Source: Bacteroides xylanisolvens XB1A
GTDB taxonomy: Bacteria > Bacteroidota > Bacteroidia > Bacteroidales > Bacteroidaceae
Length of the DNA: 64,000 nt
NCBI RefSeq assembly: GCF_000210075.1
Contig: NC_021017.1
Location: forward strand, 4,049,128-4,113,127
Reading direction: 5' to 3'
Below are positions 19,061 through 29,000 of the stretch, one piece after another. The stretch's first letter is position 1; the number at the start of each line of letters is the position of its first letter. The translations under genes and the position numbers were made by a program. A model generated the notes under the pieces. It was not told where the DNA came from. It saw nothing but the letters and a program-made list of their open reading frames with translations, and searched no databases.

Positions 19061-20695
19061 TTACTTTAAGTAATTCTTTAACGGGCAATCGCTCTTTTTC
19101 AACCCTTCAACAATGCTTTTCGCATTCATGTGCGCTCCTTTCAAAGAAGAGTGTGTATGGTCATGATTATAGTAAGTTGCTGCTTTCTTCACACCTTTCT
19201 TTTCTAGTTTATCGGCACTAATCTTATTCAGATCGATAAAATAAGCTCCCGTAGCTTCCGCAGCTTCACGTGTCCACTTGCCAAAAGACTCGGTATTACG
19301 TTCTATTTTTCCATCTTTCCATTTGTTGCGTGGCGTATGACTAAGAACGATGGGAATGGCACCTTTCTCCTGAACATCCATGATGAACTTTCGAAGATAC
19401 CAGCCGAAAGTATAAACAACTTGATATTTGCCTGTCTTTTCCATTAGAAAGACTTTGCTCTCATCTCCCGAACCGCGCAATTCGGCACGGGCTTTCCCTT
19501 TGTTTATATCTCCTGCATCATTATGTCCGAACTGAATCAGAACGAAGTCCCCCGGTTGCAAGGCATTGTATACCTTATCCCAACGACCTTCATCGAGGAA
19601 AGTACGTGCACTACGTCCTGCCATCGCACGATTTTCTACAGAAATTTTATTTAGATTGAACTCGTCAGCAATTACGCTTCCCCAACCCCACATACCGTTT
19701 TTGTCTTTATCTTCATTTCTGACCGTACTATCTCCGATAGTAAACAATACCGGACGTCCCTCTTTCCGACTGGAACCTGTCACTGTATCTTTCTCAACAG
19801 GTTTCAGATAATTGGCTAATTCCAGTCCTTCATACGCACGTATTCCGTCAGCAGCAGATTCTGCATTTACTTTAGCACCGAAAGCACTTGTATGTATACG
19901 GTCGATGTAGAACATATATTTCACCTTATTCTTGCCGAACTTCTCAAATTTGCGGGCACTGATATCATTCAAGTCAATAAAAGGAACATGCTGTTCTTCT
20001 GCCACCTGCTTTGCCCACAATCCAAAAGTCTTGTTGACACGTGTGATGATGGTGCTGTCTTTGTCTTCCCAAGCATTGCGGGGAGTAAGCGAAAATAGGA
20101 TAGGATGAGCACCTTTGGCTTTTACATCTTGAATGAAACGACGCATATATTCCCCGTAGGTATATACGGTTTCTTTTACTCCGGTTTCTTTAATCGTTAC
20201 GTTCAGTGTATCTTTGCCAATTCCGGGAATGGAAGCACGGGCACGTCCGCTGTCGTATGGGCCGTTGTCATTGTGCCCCAGTTCGATGATAACCCAGTCT
20301 CCCGGGCGTACTCCTTTGATTACATCCGGCCATAAACGGTTATAGAAAGTACGGCTACTGGTTCCACCCAACGCATGATTCTCTACAGTAATCCGGTTAG
20401 AGTCGAAATAATCACCTGCATAATAGCCCCATCCCCATTGTCCGTTGTTGCCGTTTCCTAAAGTTCCGGTACGCATGGTAGAGTTACCTACCAGGAACAG
20501 AACAGGGTTGTCACCTTTCCGGCTCGAACCGGCTTCCGGTCGCGAGGTACGTGCTTTATTCAGGCTGTCCAGCGTGTTGTCAATTACTTGATTGACGTCT
20601 GCCATGGGAGCGGAAACTTTATTTTGCGCTTGCAGTTGCAAACTAAATGTAATGGCCATCAGCCAACATATATACGGGAATAATTTGTTTTTCAT
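19061..20695 (-). CDS. Tandem CE12 rhamnogalacturonan acetylesterase
   Basis: 544 aa from the start at 20695 (MKNKLF), which opens the signal peptide. Two SGNH/GDSL domains of the CE12 type lie in tandem. Domain 1 has GNST (Ser72), then GHND, then YIDRIH. Domain 2 has GDST (Ser323), then FGHND, then DHTHSS. Both keep the Ser and the C-terminal Asp-x-x-His needed for the triad. CE12 enzymes remove acetyl groups from galacturonate in rhamnogalacturonan, exposing the backbone to lyases. Domain 1 has Asn in place of the usual Asp after the block-I Gly. The gene lies downstream of GH105 on the same strand (130-nt gap containing a hairpin). Confidence 0.9.
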   Translation of the reverse strand: MKNKLFPYICWLMAITFSLQLQAQNKVSAPMADVNQVIDNTLDSLNKARTSRPEAGSSRKGDNPVLFLVGNSTMRTGTLGNGNNGQWGWGYYAGDYFDSNRITVENHALGGTSSRTFYNRLWPDVIKGVRPGDWVIIELGHNDNGPYDSGRARASIPGIGKDTLNVTIKETGVKETVYTYGEYMRRFIQDVKAKGAHPILFSLTPRNAWEDKDSTIITRVNKTFGLWAKQVAEEQHVPFIDLNDISARKFEKFGKNKVKYMFYIDRIHTSAFGAKVNAESAADGIRAYEGLELANYLKPVEKDTVTGSSRKEGRPVLFTIGDSTVRNEDKDKNGMWGWGSVIADEFNLNKISVENRAMAGRSARTFLDEGRWDKVYNALQPGDFVLIQFGHNDAGDINKGKARAELRGSGDESKVFLMEKTGKYQVVYTFGWYLRKFIMDVQEKGAIPIVLSHTPRNKWKDGKIERNTESFGKWTREAAEATGAYFIDLNKISADKLEKKGVKKAATYYNHDHTHSSLKGAHMNAKSIVEGLKKSDCPLKNYLK

Positions 20696-20714
20696 GAATC
20701 TGTTTTCTTTGAAA

Positions 20715-20751
20715 TCCCTCACTGACCGGTGTCTAAACAGTCAGTGAGGGA
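20715..20751 (-). other. Perfect 12-bp intercistronic hairpin
   Basis: TCCCTCACTGAC (20715-20726) and its exact complement (20740-20751) with a 13-nt loop, between the GH105 stop and the CE12 start. No T-tract follows on the transcribed strand. It may protect the GH105 mRNA 3' end or lower CE12 expression rather than terminate fully. Confidence 0.55.
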
Positions 20752-20824
20752 ACTAGCTACTAACTAACCTCTAACTAAACCTAATGAATGATTATCTTTA
20801 AACCTAATGAAAAAACTGTCTATG

Positions 20825-21964
20825 TTATTTTAATTTATAAACTTCTGTTCCGGCAAGCAGGAAACAACCGACTCCGTAGTCTTCAAAGTCGGGCACACTC
20901 TTATAAGTAACCGGCTGTCCGTCTTTAGGCTCTTTGCCTGTTCCCTGCACATATCCCAGGAATCCGTTCGGATGTACGGCATCTTTCACCATAGCGTTCC
21001 ATGCTTTTAAAAGGACGGGAAGATATTCTTTGCGGTCGAGCAGTCCGTTGCGCACTCCCCAAGCCATGCCGTATACAAACAGTGCTGTTCCGGAAGTCTC
21101 TTTACCTCCGAAGTTCGTCGGATCATGAAGACTCACATTCCAGAAACCATCTTCACGCTGACATTTTTTAAGTGCCTTGCTCATAGCGAGAAAATCATTT
21201 ATATAATCCTGGCGATGTATTTCATTGGCAGGGATTTCATCCAATACCCGTACAAGAGCTGCATATACCCAGCCGTTTCCACGACTCCAGTAACAATCTT
21301 CTCCATTCGGTTCTTTGTAAGGAGGATCAAAATCCTGATCGCGCCACCACAAGCAATCTTTAGGATTATACATTCCGGCTTCTCCGTGCACGTTACGAGT
21401 GTAAGAATACATATCCCACATCTTATCGTAGTATTTCTGTTCACCGGTCATTTTCCCAAACTTAGCGTAGATTGGCATTGCCATCTGGATAGCGTCAATC
21501 CACCACCAATCGTTCACCTGCGGAGTATTGACTACCATATCGATACTTGCTTTTATATTCCGGATCATATTCGGATCGGACGGACACATATTATAAAGGT
21601 CGATATAAACTTGTCCGCAGCAATGGTCGTCTGCGTTACGGGTCGTATTGCCGTTTCTCATTCCCCATTTGTGGAAATCAGCCCAATCGTAGGCATACTT
21701 ATAATAATCCTCACGAGGGTAAATGCCATACAGAGCCATTAATCCTTCATAATATACGCCTCTCGTCCATATATTGCTTGGACGAACTCTGCCATAGAAA
21801 GAAGGCAATGTGTAATCGGCATACTTTTTCATAAAGTAGTCGTTTACTTTTACGATAGTCTCTAAAGTCTCTTTTTGTGCAGGTAACTCTTGTGCCATGA
21901 CCGGCTTTCCTGTCATAAGACAAAGAAGAGTTACTGTAAAGAATGAGAGTAGTGATTTCTTCAT
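20825..21964 (-). CDS. GH105 unsaturated rhamnogalacturonyl hydrolase (1)
   Basis: 379 aa from the start at 21964 (MKKSLL), chosen because it opens a signal peptide cleaved near VMAQ. An (alpha/alpha)6 barrel of the GH105/YteR family: SNIWTRGVYYEGLMALY (about 65-81), NADDHCCGQVYIDLY, and DCYWSRGNGWVYAALVRVL, the W-S-R-G-N-G-W signature of the family. It removes the unsaturated galacturonate left at the non-reducing end by PL11/PL26/PL9 lyases. First gene of a minus-strand unit with CE12; its promoter region is shared divergently with PL11 at 22209. Confidence 0.92.
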   Translation of the reverse strand: MKKSLLSFFTVTLLCLMTGKPVMAQELPAQKETLETIVKVNDYFMKKYADYTLPSFYGRVRPSNIWTRGVYYEGLMALYGIYPREDYYKYAYDWADFHKWGMRNGNTTRNADDHCCGQVYIDLYNMCPSDPNMIRNIKASIDMVVNTPQVNDWWWIDAIQMAMPIYAKFGKMTGEQKYYDKMWDMYSYTRNVHGEAGMYNPKDCLWWRDQDFDPPYKEPNGEDCYWSRGNGWVYAALVRVLDEIPANEIHRQDYINDFLAMSKALKKCQREDGFWNVSLHDPTNFGGKETSGTALFVYGMAWGVRNGLLDRKEYLPVLLKAWNAMVKDAVHPNGFLGYVQGTGKEPKDGQPVTYKSVPDFEDYGVGCFLLAGTEVYKLK

Positions 21965-22015
21965 GGTGAAATAATTCTGTTTTATTAATTGGGTGTTCAT
22001 TCTAATTTTCATTGG

Positions 22016-22080
22016 CAAAGATAAGGGACGCACTTTTCTTTTTCAATGGATTTCCGTTCAGATATATTCATTTTTGTTCA
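22016..22080 (-). promoter_or_regulatory. Promoter with putative HTCS operator for GH105/CE12
   Basis: On the minus strand the -7 box TATCTTTG (22023-22016) is preceded by half-sites TGAACAA (22080-22074) and TGAACGG (22060-22054), spaced 20 bp, the first 57 nt before the -7 box. Confidence 0.7.
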
Positions 22081-22116
22081 CCAGGTAGTTATAATGCGGT
22101 TTAAAAGTGGGCTATA

Positions 22117-22181
22117 TGATGATTTCTACATAGATCTGTACAATATTCTATTTTATAAGTAGGCTGTGCCGCTTACTTTTG
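22117..22181 (+). promoter_or_regulatory. Promoter with putative HTCS operator for PL11/GH105/rhaM
   Basis: The -7 box TACTTTTG (22174-22181) lies 27 nt before the ATG. Half-sites TGATGAT (22117-22123) and TGTACAA (22137-22143) are spaced 20 bp, the first 57 nt before the -7 box. AATATTCTAT (22142-22151) lies 22 nt before the -7 box, the same spacing as in the 15344 promoter. Confidence 0.7.
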
Positions 22182-22208
22182 TGTTGTAAATTGATTAACG
22201 ATAAAACT

Positions 22209-24050
22209 ATGAAATGCATAAGTGCTTTTTTAAGTCTGTGTCTGATAGCTGCTTTTGTAGTGGCGCAGCCGAACTATGACTTTTCGAAACTGAAACGCGA
22301 ACATTTGGGACGCGGTGTAATTGCCATCAGAGAGAATCCATCTACTGTTGCCGTGTCTTGGCGTTATCTGTCCTCCGACCCGATGGACGAATCTTTTGAT
22401 GTTTATAGAAACGGTGAAAAGGTAAACAAATATCCGATAAGAAATGCGACTTTCTTTCAGGATATATATAAAGGTACGGAATCCGTACTTTATACCGTCA
22501 AAGCTATCCAATCAAAAACGGAAAGCAATTATCAATTGCCGTCCGATGCTCCGGCTGGTTATCTGAACATCCCGCTGAATCGTCCTGAAAACGGTACGAC
22601 TCCGGCAGGACAAAGTTATTTCTATGCTCCTAATGATGCCAGTATCGGCGATGTGGATGGTGACGGGGAATATGAGATTATCTTGAAATGGGATCCGTCG
22701 AACGCACACGATAATTCGCATGACGGTTACACCGGAGAGGTATATTTCGATTGTTATAAATTAAACGGGCAACATTTATGGCGCATTAATCTGGGACGTA
22801 ATATACGTGCCGGTGCACACTACACCCAGTTTATGGTGTTTGACCTCGATGGTGACGGTAAAGCGGAAGTAGTAATGAAAACCGCCGACGGAACAGTGGA
22901 CGGAAAAGGAAAAGTGATTGGAGATGCGCAAGCTGACTATCGGAATGAACAGGGACGTATTTTGACCGGACCGGAATATCTGACTGTCTTCAACGGTCTG
23001 ACAGGAGAAGCGATGCAAACGATTGATTACGTACCGGGAAGAGGAAACCTGATGGACTGGGGAGACAATCGTGGTAATCGTAGTGACCGCTTTTTGGCTT
23101 GTGTTGCCTATCTCGACGGCATCCATCCTAGTGTTGTGATGTGTCGTGGATATTATACCCGTACAGTATTGGCAGCATACGACTGGAATGGAAAGGAACT
23201 GAAAGAACGCTGGATTTTCGACAGTAACCATCCCGGTTGTGAAGACTATGCCGGACAAGGTAATCATAACCTTCGGGTAGGTGACGTAGACGGTGACGGA
23301 TGCGATGAGATTATCTACGGCTCGTGTGCCATCGACCATAACGGCAAAGGGCTGTACACAACGAAGATGGGACATGGAGACGCGATTCATCTGACTCATT
23401 TCGACCCTTCCCGCAAAGGGTTGCAAGTATGGGACTGCCACGAAAACAAGCGTGACGGAAGTACATACAGAGATGCGGCAACCGGAGAAATTCTTTTCCA
23501 GATAAAAGATAGTACAGATGTCGGGCGTTGCATGGCGGCTGATATTGACCCGACCCAACCGGGCGTTGAAATGTGGTCTCTTGCTTCCGGAGGAATAAGA
23601 AATATAAAAGGAGAAGTGGTGAAAGCCCGTGTCAGAGGATTGTCATGTAATATGGCTGTCTGGTGGGACGGTGATTTACTGCGCGAACTATTGGATAGAA
23701 ATATAGTCAGCAAATATAATTGGAAGAAAGGAGTCTGTGAGCGTATAGCCATTTTCGAAGGAGCTCTTTCCAACAACGGAACGAAGGCAACACCTTGCCT
23801 GCAAGGGGATATTGTAGGCGACTGGCGGGAAGAAGTACTGTTGCGCACAGCCGATAATACCGCTTTGCGGCTTTATGTCTCTACCATTCCCACTGATTAC
23901 CGCTTCCACACCTTTTTGGAGGATCCTGTTTATCGCATCAGTATCGCTACCCAGAACGTAGCCTACAACCAGCCGACACAACCGGGATTCTACTTTGGAC
24001 CGGATTTGCAGGGAACCCTATTCAGAGGATGTAAAATACCTAAAAAATAA
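22209..24050 (+). CDS. PL11 rhamnogalacturonan lyase (secreted, non-lipoprotein)
   Basis: 613 aa from the start at 22209 (MKCISAF), which opens a signal peptide cleaved near VVAQ. Canonical PL11 architecture: N-terminal fibronectin-like region (RGVIAIRENPSTVAVSWRYLSSDP) then an eight-bladed propeller with calcium loops IGDVDGDGEYEIILKWDPS, FDLDGDGKAEVVMKTADG and VGDVDGDGCDEIIYGS. Strongly similar along its length to the 633-aa protein at 34408-36309, from which it differs by lacking a short segment after the ADYR motif. Likely periplasmic, cutting rhamnogalacturonan-I oligosaccharides by beta-elimination to give the unsaturated ends that the GH105 encoded 3 nt downstream removes. Confidence 0.95.
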   Translation: MKCISAFLSLCLIAAFVVAQPNYDFSKLKREHLGRGVIAIRENPSTVAVSWRYLSSDPMDESFDVYRNGEKVNKYPIRNATFFQDIYKGTESVLYTVKAIQSKTESNYQLPSDAPAGYLNIPLNRPENGTTPAGQSYFYAPNDASIGDVDGDGEYEIILKWDPSNAHDNSHDGYTGEVYFDCYKLNGQHLWRINLGRNIRAGAHYTQFMVFDLDGDGKAEVVMKTADGTVDGKGKVIGDAQADYRNEQGRILTGPEYLTVFNGLTGEAMQTIDYVPGRGNLMDWGDNRGNRSDRFLACVAYLDGIHPSVVMCRGYYTRTVLAAYDWNGKELKERWIFDSNHPGCEDYAGQGNHNLRVGDVDGDGCDEIIYGSCAIDHNGKGLYTTKMGHGDAIHLTHFDPSRKGLQVWDCHENKRDGSTYRDAATGEILFQIKDSTDVGRCMAADIDPTQPGVEMWSLASGGIRNIKGEVVKARVRGLSCNMAVWWDGDLLRELLDRNIVSKYNWKKGVCERIAIFEGALSNNGTKATPCLQGDIVGDWREEVLLRTADNTALRLYVSTIPTDYRFHTFLEDPVYRISIATQNVAYNQPTQPGFYFGPDLQGTLFRGCKIPKK

Positions 24051-24053
24051 AAT

Positions 24054-25463
24054 ATGAATATTCGTATCATAGCCATTGCTTCGTTGCTGATAGCTTTGCC
24101 TGTCAGCGCACAGAAAAAGAAAACTGTAGTGAATGACTCAAACACGCCTTTGCATTTATTGCAACCTGCTTATCAGGGCACTTATGGTGATTTGACACCG
24201 GAACAGGTAAAGAAAGAGGTAGACCGTGTATTTGCTTATATAGATAAGGAGACTCCCGCCCGTGTGGTAGACAAGAATACGGGTAAAGTGATTACCAATT
24301 ATACAACGATGGGAGAGGAGGCACAACTGGAGCGTGGAGCTTTTCGTTTGGCAAGTTATGAATGGGGAGTGACCTATTCTGCCTTGATAGCGGCATCCGA
24401 AGCTACGGGTGACACACGCTATATGGATTATGTACAGAATCGTTTTCGTTTTCTGGCCGAAGTAGCACCGCATTTCAAGCGTGTTTATAAAGAAAAGGGC
24501 ACAACGGACCCGCAGTTGCTTCAAATCCTCACTCCGCACGCACTGGATGATGCGGGAGCCGTATGCGCGGCGATGGTGAAAGTCCGTTTGAAAGATCCCT
24601 CGCTTCCTGTGGATGAACTGATACGTAATTATTTTGATTTCATCATTAATAAAGAGTATCGTCTGGCAGATGGAACTTTTGCACGCAACCGTCCGCAGCA
24701 TAACACTCTTTGGCTGGATGATATGTTTATGGGTATTCCGGCAGTAGCACAGATGAGTTATTATGACAAGGGGCAAAAAAATAAATATCTGGCAGAAGCA
24801 GTGAGACAATTCCTGCAATTTGCCGATCGCATGTTTATTCCCGAAAAAGGACTGTATCGTCACGGATGGGTGGAAAGCAGTAGCGATCATCCTGCTTTTT
24901 GTTGGGCGCGCGCCAACGGTTGGGCTATGTTGACGGCTTGCGAACTGCTCGACGTTCTACCGGAAGACTATCCTCAACGTGCGAAAGTGATGGATTATTT
25001 CCGGGCTCATGTACGTGGAGTGACAGCCTTGCAAAGTGGAGAAGGACTTTGGCACCAACTGCTCGACCGGAATGATTCTTACCTGGAAACTTCCGCTACT
25101 GCGATATATGTATACTGCCTGGCACACGCCATCAATAAAGGATGGATTGACGCCATTGCTTACGGACCGGTTACTCATCTGGGATGGCATGCCGTAGCCG
25201 GCAAGATAAATGCGGAGGGGCAAGTGGAAGGAACCTGTGTCGGTACGGGAATGGCTTTCGACCCTGCTTTTTACTATTACCGTCCGGTCAATGTATATGC
25301 GGCACATGGTTACGGACCGGTTCTTTGGGCAGGTGCGGAAATGATTCGCTTGTTGAAAAATCAATATCCACAGATGAATGACAGTGCCGTTCAATACTAC
25401 CAGGTGAAACAAAAGACGACAGCACCTATTTTTGCTATCGACACAGAAGAAAAGAAAGATTAA
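24054..25463 (+). CDS. GH105 unsaturated rhamnogalacturonyl hydrolase (2)
   Basis: 469 aa with signal peptide cleaved near VSAQ. GH105 features: RGAFRLASYEWGVTYSALI (about 98-116), NTLWLDDMFMGIPAVAQM (about 223-240), and FCWARANGWAMLTACELL. Only 3 nt separate it from PL11 and 19 nt from rhaM, so the three form one operon. About 90 residues longer than the first GH105 and quite different from it, which suggests different substrate length or decoration (inference). Confidence 0.92.
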   Translation: MNIRIIAIASLLIALPVSAQKKKTVVNDSNTPLHLLQPAYQGTYGDLTPEQVKKEVDRVFAYIDKETPARVVDKNTGKVITNYTTMGEEAQLERGAFRLASYEWGVTYSALIAASEATGDTRYMDYVQNRFRFLAEVAPHFKRVYKEKGTTDPQLLQILTPHALDDAGAVCAAMVKVRLKDPSLPVDELIRNYFDFIINKEYRLADGTFARNRPQHNTLWLDDMFMGIPAVAQMSYYDKGQKNKYLAEAVRQFLQFADRMFIPEKGLYRHGWVESSSDHPAFCWARANGWAMLTACELLDVLPEDYPQRAKVMDYFRAHVRGVTALQSGEGLWHQLLDRNDSYLETSATAIYVYCLAHAINKGWIDAIAYGPVTHLGWHAVAGKINAEGQVEGTCVGTGMAFDPAFYYYRPVNVYAAHGYGPVLWAGAEMIRLLKNQYPQMNDSAVQYYQVKQKTTAPIFAIDTEEKKD

Positions 25464-25482
25464 CTTTAAATAGATTGAAACC

Positions 25483-25797
25483 ATGAAACGAGAAGCATTT
25501 AAAATGTATTTGAAACCCGGATGTGAAGCCGAATATGAAAAAAGACATGCTGCCATCTGGCCCGAACTGAAAGCACTGCTTTCACAGAATGGAGTGTCGG
25601 ACTATTCGATTTATTGGGATAAAGAAACAAATATCCTGTTTGCTTTCCAAAAAACGGAAGGGGGAGCAGGTTCGCAGGATTTAGGTAATACGGAAATCGT
25701 ACAGAAATGGTGGGATTATATGGCGGATATCATGGAAGTGAATCCGGACAATTCACCCGTATCCATTCCTTTGCCGGAAGTATTCCACATGGATTGA
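25483..25797 (+). CDS. rhaM: L-rhamnose mutarotase
   Basis: 104 aa, no signal peptide, so cytoplasmic. Matches the RhaM/YiiL family in length and motifs: FKMYLKPGCEAEYEKRHAAIWPEL at the N-terminus, YSIYWD, FAFQK and a C-terminal KWWDYMADIMEVNPDN. The enzyme interconverts alpha and beta anomers of L-rhamnose ahead of isomerisation. Its place as the last gene of the PL11-GH105 operon supports rhamnogalacturonan as the substrate. No rhamnose isomerase or kinase is seen in the window. Confidence 0.95.
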   Translation: MKREAFKMYLKPGCEAEYEKRHAAIWPELKALLSQNGVSDYSIYWDKETNILFAFQKTEGGAGSQDLGNTEIVQKWWDYMADIMEVNPDNSPVSIPLPEVFHMD

Positions 25798-25824
25798 GTT
25801 TTCAGTAATTCTATCAGTCTGTAA

Positions 25825-25905
25825 TTTTTTAGACGCGGATTACACGGATGACACAGATTTAAGAATAAAAAATCCGCGTCATTCGTGTAATCCGCGTCTA
25901 AAAAA
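25825..25905. repeat. Long inverted repeat between rhaM and HTCS-1
   Basis: Arms 25825-25852 and 25878-25905 are complementary over 28 positions with one mismatch near the loop end. T/A runs flank the stem, so it can serve as a terminator for the PL11-GH105-rhaM operon. The arm contains tandem-like 9-nt steps (GCGGATTA-CACGGATGA-CACAGATTT), a pattern I associate with dispersed intergenic repeats in Bacteroidetes. Confidence 0.8.
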
Positions 25906-25983
25906 TGGTAATAATTGTCCTTTAGCATATTCACTTCCTACTATTTAATGGAGTGTTTCTTTTATTATCTCAACTATCTTGAT

Positions 25984-25991
25984 TATTTTTG
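25984..25991 (+). promoter_or_regulatory. Possible -7 box of HTCS-1
   Basis: TATTTTTG matches TAnnTTTG and lies 31 nt before the chosen ATG of HTCS-1. No HTCS direct repeat is seen at the expected distance, so the regulator is probably not under its own operator. Confidence 0.45.
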
Positions 25992-26022
25992 TCCTACATT
26001 TATTATTAATCTTGGAATCTAT

Positions 26023-29000
26023 ATGACGCAAAGACACCTTTTAGTCTTCACTTTCCTTGTTAGCTTTGTACTGAATGCCTATAGTGCAATAGAGCTTCGT
26101 TCTACACAAATGAGAACTAGTGACGGTCTTCCCAACAACTCTATCCGATACATCTATCAGGATAGCAAAGGCTTTTTGTGGCTGGCTACCTTGAACGGAT
26201 TAAGTCGTTATGATGGCAACTCTTTCCTGACCTTTCGTCCGGAAGCCGGAGATAAAGTGTCTTTGGCCGACAACCGGATTTACGATCTCACAGAAGATAA
26301 AGATGGCTTTTTATGGATTTCCACTACACCTGAACTATATAGCTGCTATGATTTGCAACGTGCCCGTTTTGTTGATTACACGGGTTGCGGCGAGTTAAGG
26401 CAGAATTACTCTACTGTATTTGTTACAGCCAACGGAGACGTATGGTTATCACATCAAGGCAATGGTTGCCGACGTATGGTGCATCAGAAAAACGGTGAAA
26501 TGACATCCACCGTATTCAGGACAGAACGTGGAAACCTGCCGGACAACCGGGTGAAATTCGTGAATGAAGATGCCAGTGGACGTATCTGGATCGGCACTCA
26601 ATGCGGATTAGTTTCTGTCTCCAATGGACAATATCGGATAGAAGACCGGTTGATTCATTTCACTTCTTCTCTGGCTTATAAGGATGACATGTATTTCCTT
26701 ACGGCAGATGGAGATATTTATTATTACCATTCGGCTACGCAGAAGATGCAGAAGCTGGCTGCCCTTTCAACCGTTGCAGGGCAGACGTCGCCTACCGGAA
26801 ATTTCTTGTTGAAAGATAAATGGATGATTCTGACTACGACCGGAGTATATACTTATGATTTTACGACCGGAGAGGTAGCCGCTGATCCTCGTCTGAATAT
26901 TAAAAAGGGCGAACTGATTCGCGACAACCACGGAGACTATTGGATATATAATCATACAGGACGCCTCACCTATGTGGTTGCCGCAACCGGTGAAAGTAAA
27001 GATTTCCAGTTGATCCCTCAAGACAAGATCAGTTACATCGACTTCGAACGTTATCATATCGTACATGATTCCCGCGGAATCATCTGGATTTCTACCTATG
27101 GGAATGGGCTTTTTGCTTATAACACAGCCGAAGATAAACTGGAACATTTCGTTGCCAACATCAACGATCAAAGTCATATCAGTTCGGATTTCCTGCAATA
27201 TGTCATGGAAGATCGTGCCGGTGGCATCTGGGTAGCTTCGGAATATTCGGGTTTATCCCGCATTTCAGTGTTGAATGAAGGAACTTCCCGCATCTATCCC
27301 GAGTCCCGTGAACTGTTCGACCGTTCGAATACCATCCGTATGTTGACCAAGATGTCTAATGGCGATATTTGGGTAGGTACGCGTAAAGGCGGACTTTATA
27401 CCTTTGACGCAAATCTTCAGTCGAAAATGACGAATCAATATTTTCATTCCAATATTTATGCAATCGCTGAAGATCGCCAGGGACGGATGTGGACTGGAAC
27501 CCGTGGTAATGGATTGAAGGTGGGAGATACCTGGTATTATAATACCCCGTCCGACCCAACTTCATTGTCGGATAATAACGTTTTTGCTATTTATCGCGAT
27601 CGTAAAGACCGTATGTGGGTGGGTACATTCGGCGGAGGGCTCGAATTGGCTGAACCTACTTCTGACGGGAAATATAAATTCCGGCATTTCTTCCAGCAAA
27701 CGTTCGGAATGAGGATGGTGCGTGTGATAGAAGAAGATGAAAACGGAATGGTCTGGGTAGGAACCAGTGAGGGGATTTGTATCTTTCATCCGGACTCACT
27801 GATTGCGGATGGTGATAATTATCATCTCTTCAGTTATACAAACGGAAAATTCTGCAGTAATGAAATCAAATGTATCTATCGTGATACGAAGGGACGTATG
27901 TGGATTGGTACTTCCGGTTCGGGACTGAACCTCTGTACGCCGCAGGACGACTATCATTCATTGAAATATGAGCATTACGGAACTTCCGAAGGGTTGGTCA
28001 ACGATGTGATCCAGTCTGTTCTGGGAGATAGAAAAGGAAACCTTTGGGTAGCGACTGAATATGGAATTTCCAAGTTCACCCCGTCCACCCGTTCTTTTGA
28101 GAACTATTTCTTTTCTTCCTATACTTTAGGAAATGTGTATAGTGAGAATAGTGCCTGTATGCGTGAAGACGGGAAATTGCTTTTTGGTACAAACTATGGA
28201 TTAATTGTGATCGACCCTGAAAAGATACAAGATAGTGAAACGTTTTCTCCGGTTGTTTTCACTGATTTGTACGTCAATGGGACCCAGATGAATCCGCAGA
28301 TGGAGGATTCTCCTTTAAAACAGTCTCTTGCTTATTCGGATGAAATTACGCTGAAATATTTTCAAAACTCATTCCTGATAGATTTCTCCACTTTCGACTA
28401 TTCGGATAGCGGACATACGAAATATATGTATTGGTTGGAAAACTACGACCAGGGATGGAGTGCTCCTTCTCCACTGAATTTCGCCTCCTTTAAGTACCTG
28501 AATCCGGGAACCTACATACTTCATGTCAAGTCCAGCAATGGATCGGGTATATGGAACGACAGTGAGACTACACTGAAGATCGTAGTCGTCCCACCGTTTT
28601 GGAAGACTAACTGGGCAATGTTGTGCTATGTTCTGTTATTGATGGTAGCCTTGTATTTTGCCTTCCGCATCGTCCGCAACTTTAATGGTTTGCGTAACCG
28701 TATTAACGTAGAGAAGCAACTGACTGAATATAAGCTGGTCTTCTTCACCAATATTTCTCATGAATTCCGTACGCCGCTTACTTTAATCCAGGGAGCTTTG
28801 GAGAAAATTCAGCGTGTCACGGATATTCCGCGCGAATTGATATATCCTCTGAAAACAATGGATAAGAGTACGCAACGTATGTTGAGACTCATCAACCAGT
28901 TATTGGAATTCAGAAAGATGCAGAATAATAAACTGGCGCTTTCTTTAGAGGAAACAGATGTCATCTCTTTCCTTTATGAAATATTTTTGAGTTTCGGCGA

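Noticed and set aside
21125..21742. 205-codon open frame opposite GH105
   Set aside because: Shadow of the GH105 coding sequence.
22776..23558. 260-codon open frame antisense to PL11
   Set aside because: Lies wholly within the conserved propeller of PL11 and has no recognisable features of its own.
24156..24890. 244-codon open frame opposite the second GH105
   Set aside because: Shadow frame without motifs; its GH105 counterpart carries clear family signatures.
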